Positions 58,712 through 60,000 of a stretch of 60,000 bases of DNA are shown in pieces. The notes beneath the pieces are model-generated. The model was not told the DNA's origin, did not search any database, and was given only the letters and a program-made list of their open reading frames with translations. The position numbers and the translations under genes were made by a program. Within the stretch, counting starts at the first letter, position 1; each line of letters starts with the position of its first letter. The stretch lies in NCBI RefSeq assembly GCF_032854445.1, contig NC_088306.1, positions 23,037,764 to 23,097,763 of the forward strand, in the 5' to 3' direction. The DNA is from Liolophura sinensis (Eukaryota; Mollusca; Polyplacophora; Chitonida; Chitonidae).

Positions 58712-59150
58712 TATTTACTTATTTGACTGGTTTATTACTAAAGAATATTTCACTTTTACGACGGTGGCCTGCATTATGGTGAGAGGAAACTGGGCAGTAC
58801 GCGTGGAAAACCCACTGCCATCCTAACCCTTGCTAGCAGACCAACATAGGCTGGACTTGAACTCACTTCGACCCCATTGGTGGGATTTATTTATATATTT
58901 GATAGGTGTTTTACGCCGTACTCAGGAATATTTTACTTATATGACGGCGGCAAGCATTATGGCCGTAGGAAACCGTGCACAGCCCGGGGGAGACCCACGA
59001 CCATCCGCAGGTTGCTGGAAGACCTCCCCGTGTACAGCCGGTGAGGAAGCCAGCATGGGCTGGACTTGAACTCACAGCGACTGCATTGGTGAGAGGCTTC
59101 TGGTTCATTACTCTGCGTTGTCATTCTAGATCCCTCGTCCACGGAGGCCT
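58712..59150 (-). mobile_element. two head-to-tail SINE family 1 copies
   Basis: An older, shortened copy (58712-58883) is followed by a fuller one (58884-59150, ending GTCCACGGAGGCCTCC). Both are minus-oriented. Confidence 0.88.
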
Positions 59151-60000
59151 CCAATACTCAATATCAGCAGCAGTCCGTTAAAATGTAGCGGTGATGCTAG
59201 GTTGTTTTTTTTTTTTTTTTGGTATGCCACAGAGAATGCCATGATTAAGACTTACGACTTAAGATTTATTCGTGAAATGATTCCCAGGTGCATATAATGA
59301 GTGTGTTCAATGGAAGACACCTACAGTTAACATTATATAGAATGTGTATTTAACAAGTTTGACTGTATTCTAAGTGAATTCATGTCACACGTAATAAGTG
59401 TAGATTCTGAACCAATCACATGCGCAAGATTTGGCGACCAGCTAATTCTATGTCCTAAACTGTTGTGAGTTATAGTCGAACATAGCGAGCATAAAGGTAT
59501 GTTTGAAACTTTACCAATCACCAATAGAAAAAGTCTGACTGTATCATGTGACCCGTGAAGAATGTTAGGCAGGTACTGTTTATCACATTTACTATAATAC
59601 GGGCGTTTGATAAAGTTTCACCATAAGTAATTCAGAGTTCACGAACGAAGGAGAAAATTGGGGAGCAGAACGTTTGTGAACCTGAGAAGTTCCTAGGAAA
59701 TAGGTGTTATTCCTGACTCTGGAACAGGGTGAGACAGGTGATCGATAAATTACTGTCAAAAAAGGTTGCCTAGCATTTTTAACAAGCTCTATGATAAAAT
59801 TACTTTGTTTTTACCATTACCTCTCCTATTGCAGATTTCAACGGCTTGAAAGGTTAGAGTGACCCCCTTGCAAACGAGTTCTGGTATGAGTTGTACTACG
59901 AGTCTCTCTTACAAAGTACTTCAAATACCCATCAAGCAGGAGGATTTTTACTATTTTTAAGTTCGTCCGCTTTAAACGAACTAAAACCTAGCCCACATAT
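59151..60000. other. no feature seen
   Basis: A poly-T run at about 59204-59220, otherwise plain AT-rich sequence. Confidence 0.5.

Overview
This is a nuclear DNA window from a marine invertebrate, most likely a spiralian (mollusc or brachiopod type). The evidence is AT-rich sequence, spliced genes with long introns, and about thirty copies of a tRNA-derived SINE whose tail (a GTATAAGTGAAATATTC...GTAAAACACCAATCAAATAAATAAA type end) is, as I recall, common in bivalve, gastropod and brachiopod genomes. A second tRNA-derived SINE ends in GAAAAATTGTTGAGTACGACG and (CTCA)n. Nothing is prokaryotic: I see no operons, CRISPR arrays or intact tRNA/rRNA genes.

Left third (1-15 kb), minus strand: a PANK4-type pantothenate kinase homologue. 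Ten coding exons can be placed from the start codon at 13312 down to 545; the gene runs off the left edge, so its C-terminal phosphatase half is not in the window. A likely 5' UTR exon lies near 14.86 kb. Two introns hold minisatellites that are tandem copies of the neighbouring exon end plus its splice donor: twenty extra 107-bp copies of the exon 4 junction (about 7.96-10.1 kb) and eight 66-bp copies of the exon 10 junction, arranged as a four-unit higher-order repeat (1-528). A decayed copy of the exon 9 acceptor junction and a derived 102-bp repeat make a third case. The protein keeps a glutamate and an arginine at positions that are altered in human PANK4.

Middle and right, minus strand: two small secreted-peptide precursor genes share one design. 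Gene B (30.7-27.3 kb) and gene C (48.6-44.07 kb) each have a non-coding 5' exon, a signal-peptide exon, a tiny acidic propeptide exon (phase 0 to phase 1), and a last exon that opens with a dibasic processing site (RRDKR or RQKR) and then encodes the mature peptide. Signal exons are alike (LVSLIACW against LVSLFACW) while the mature peptides differ sharply: an aromatic six-Cys peptide in B, and a Pro/Arg/Trp repeat fused to a very basic four-Cys domain in C. They look like a host-defence peptide family that I do not recognise. A third signal-peptide exon at 22.3 kb may start another secreted-protein gene.

The rest is mobile and repeated DNA: two MITE-like families, a FLYWCH zinc-finger fragment with an in-frame stop (19.2-19.6 kb), a decayed LINE 3' end (34.7-35.1 kb), many minisatellites, and hairpins. 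Several short open exons with plausible splice sites (41.6, 54.5, 57.0 kb) could belong to genes I cannot assemble.
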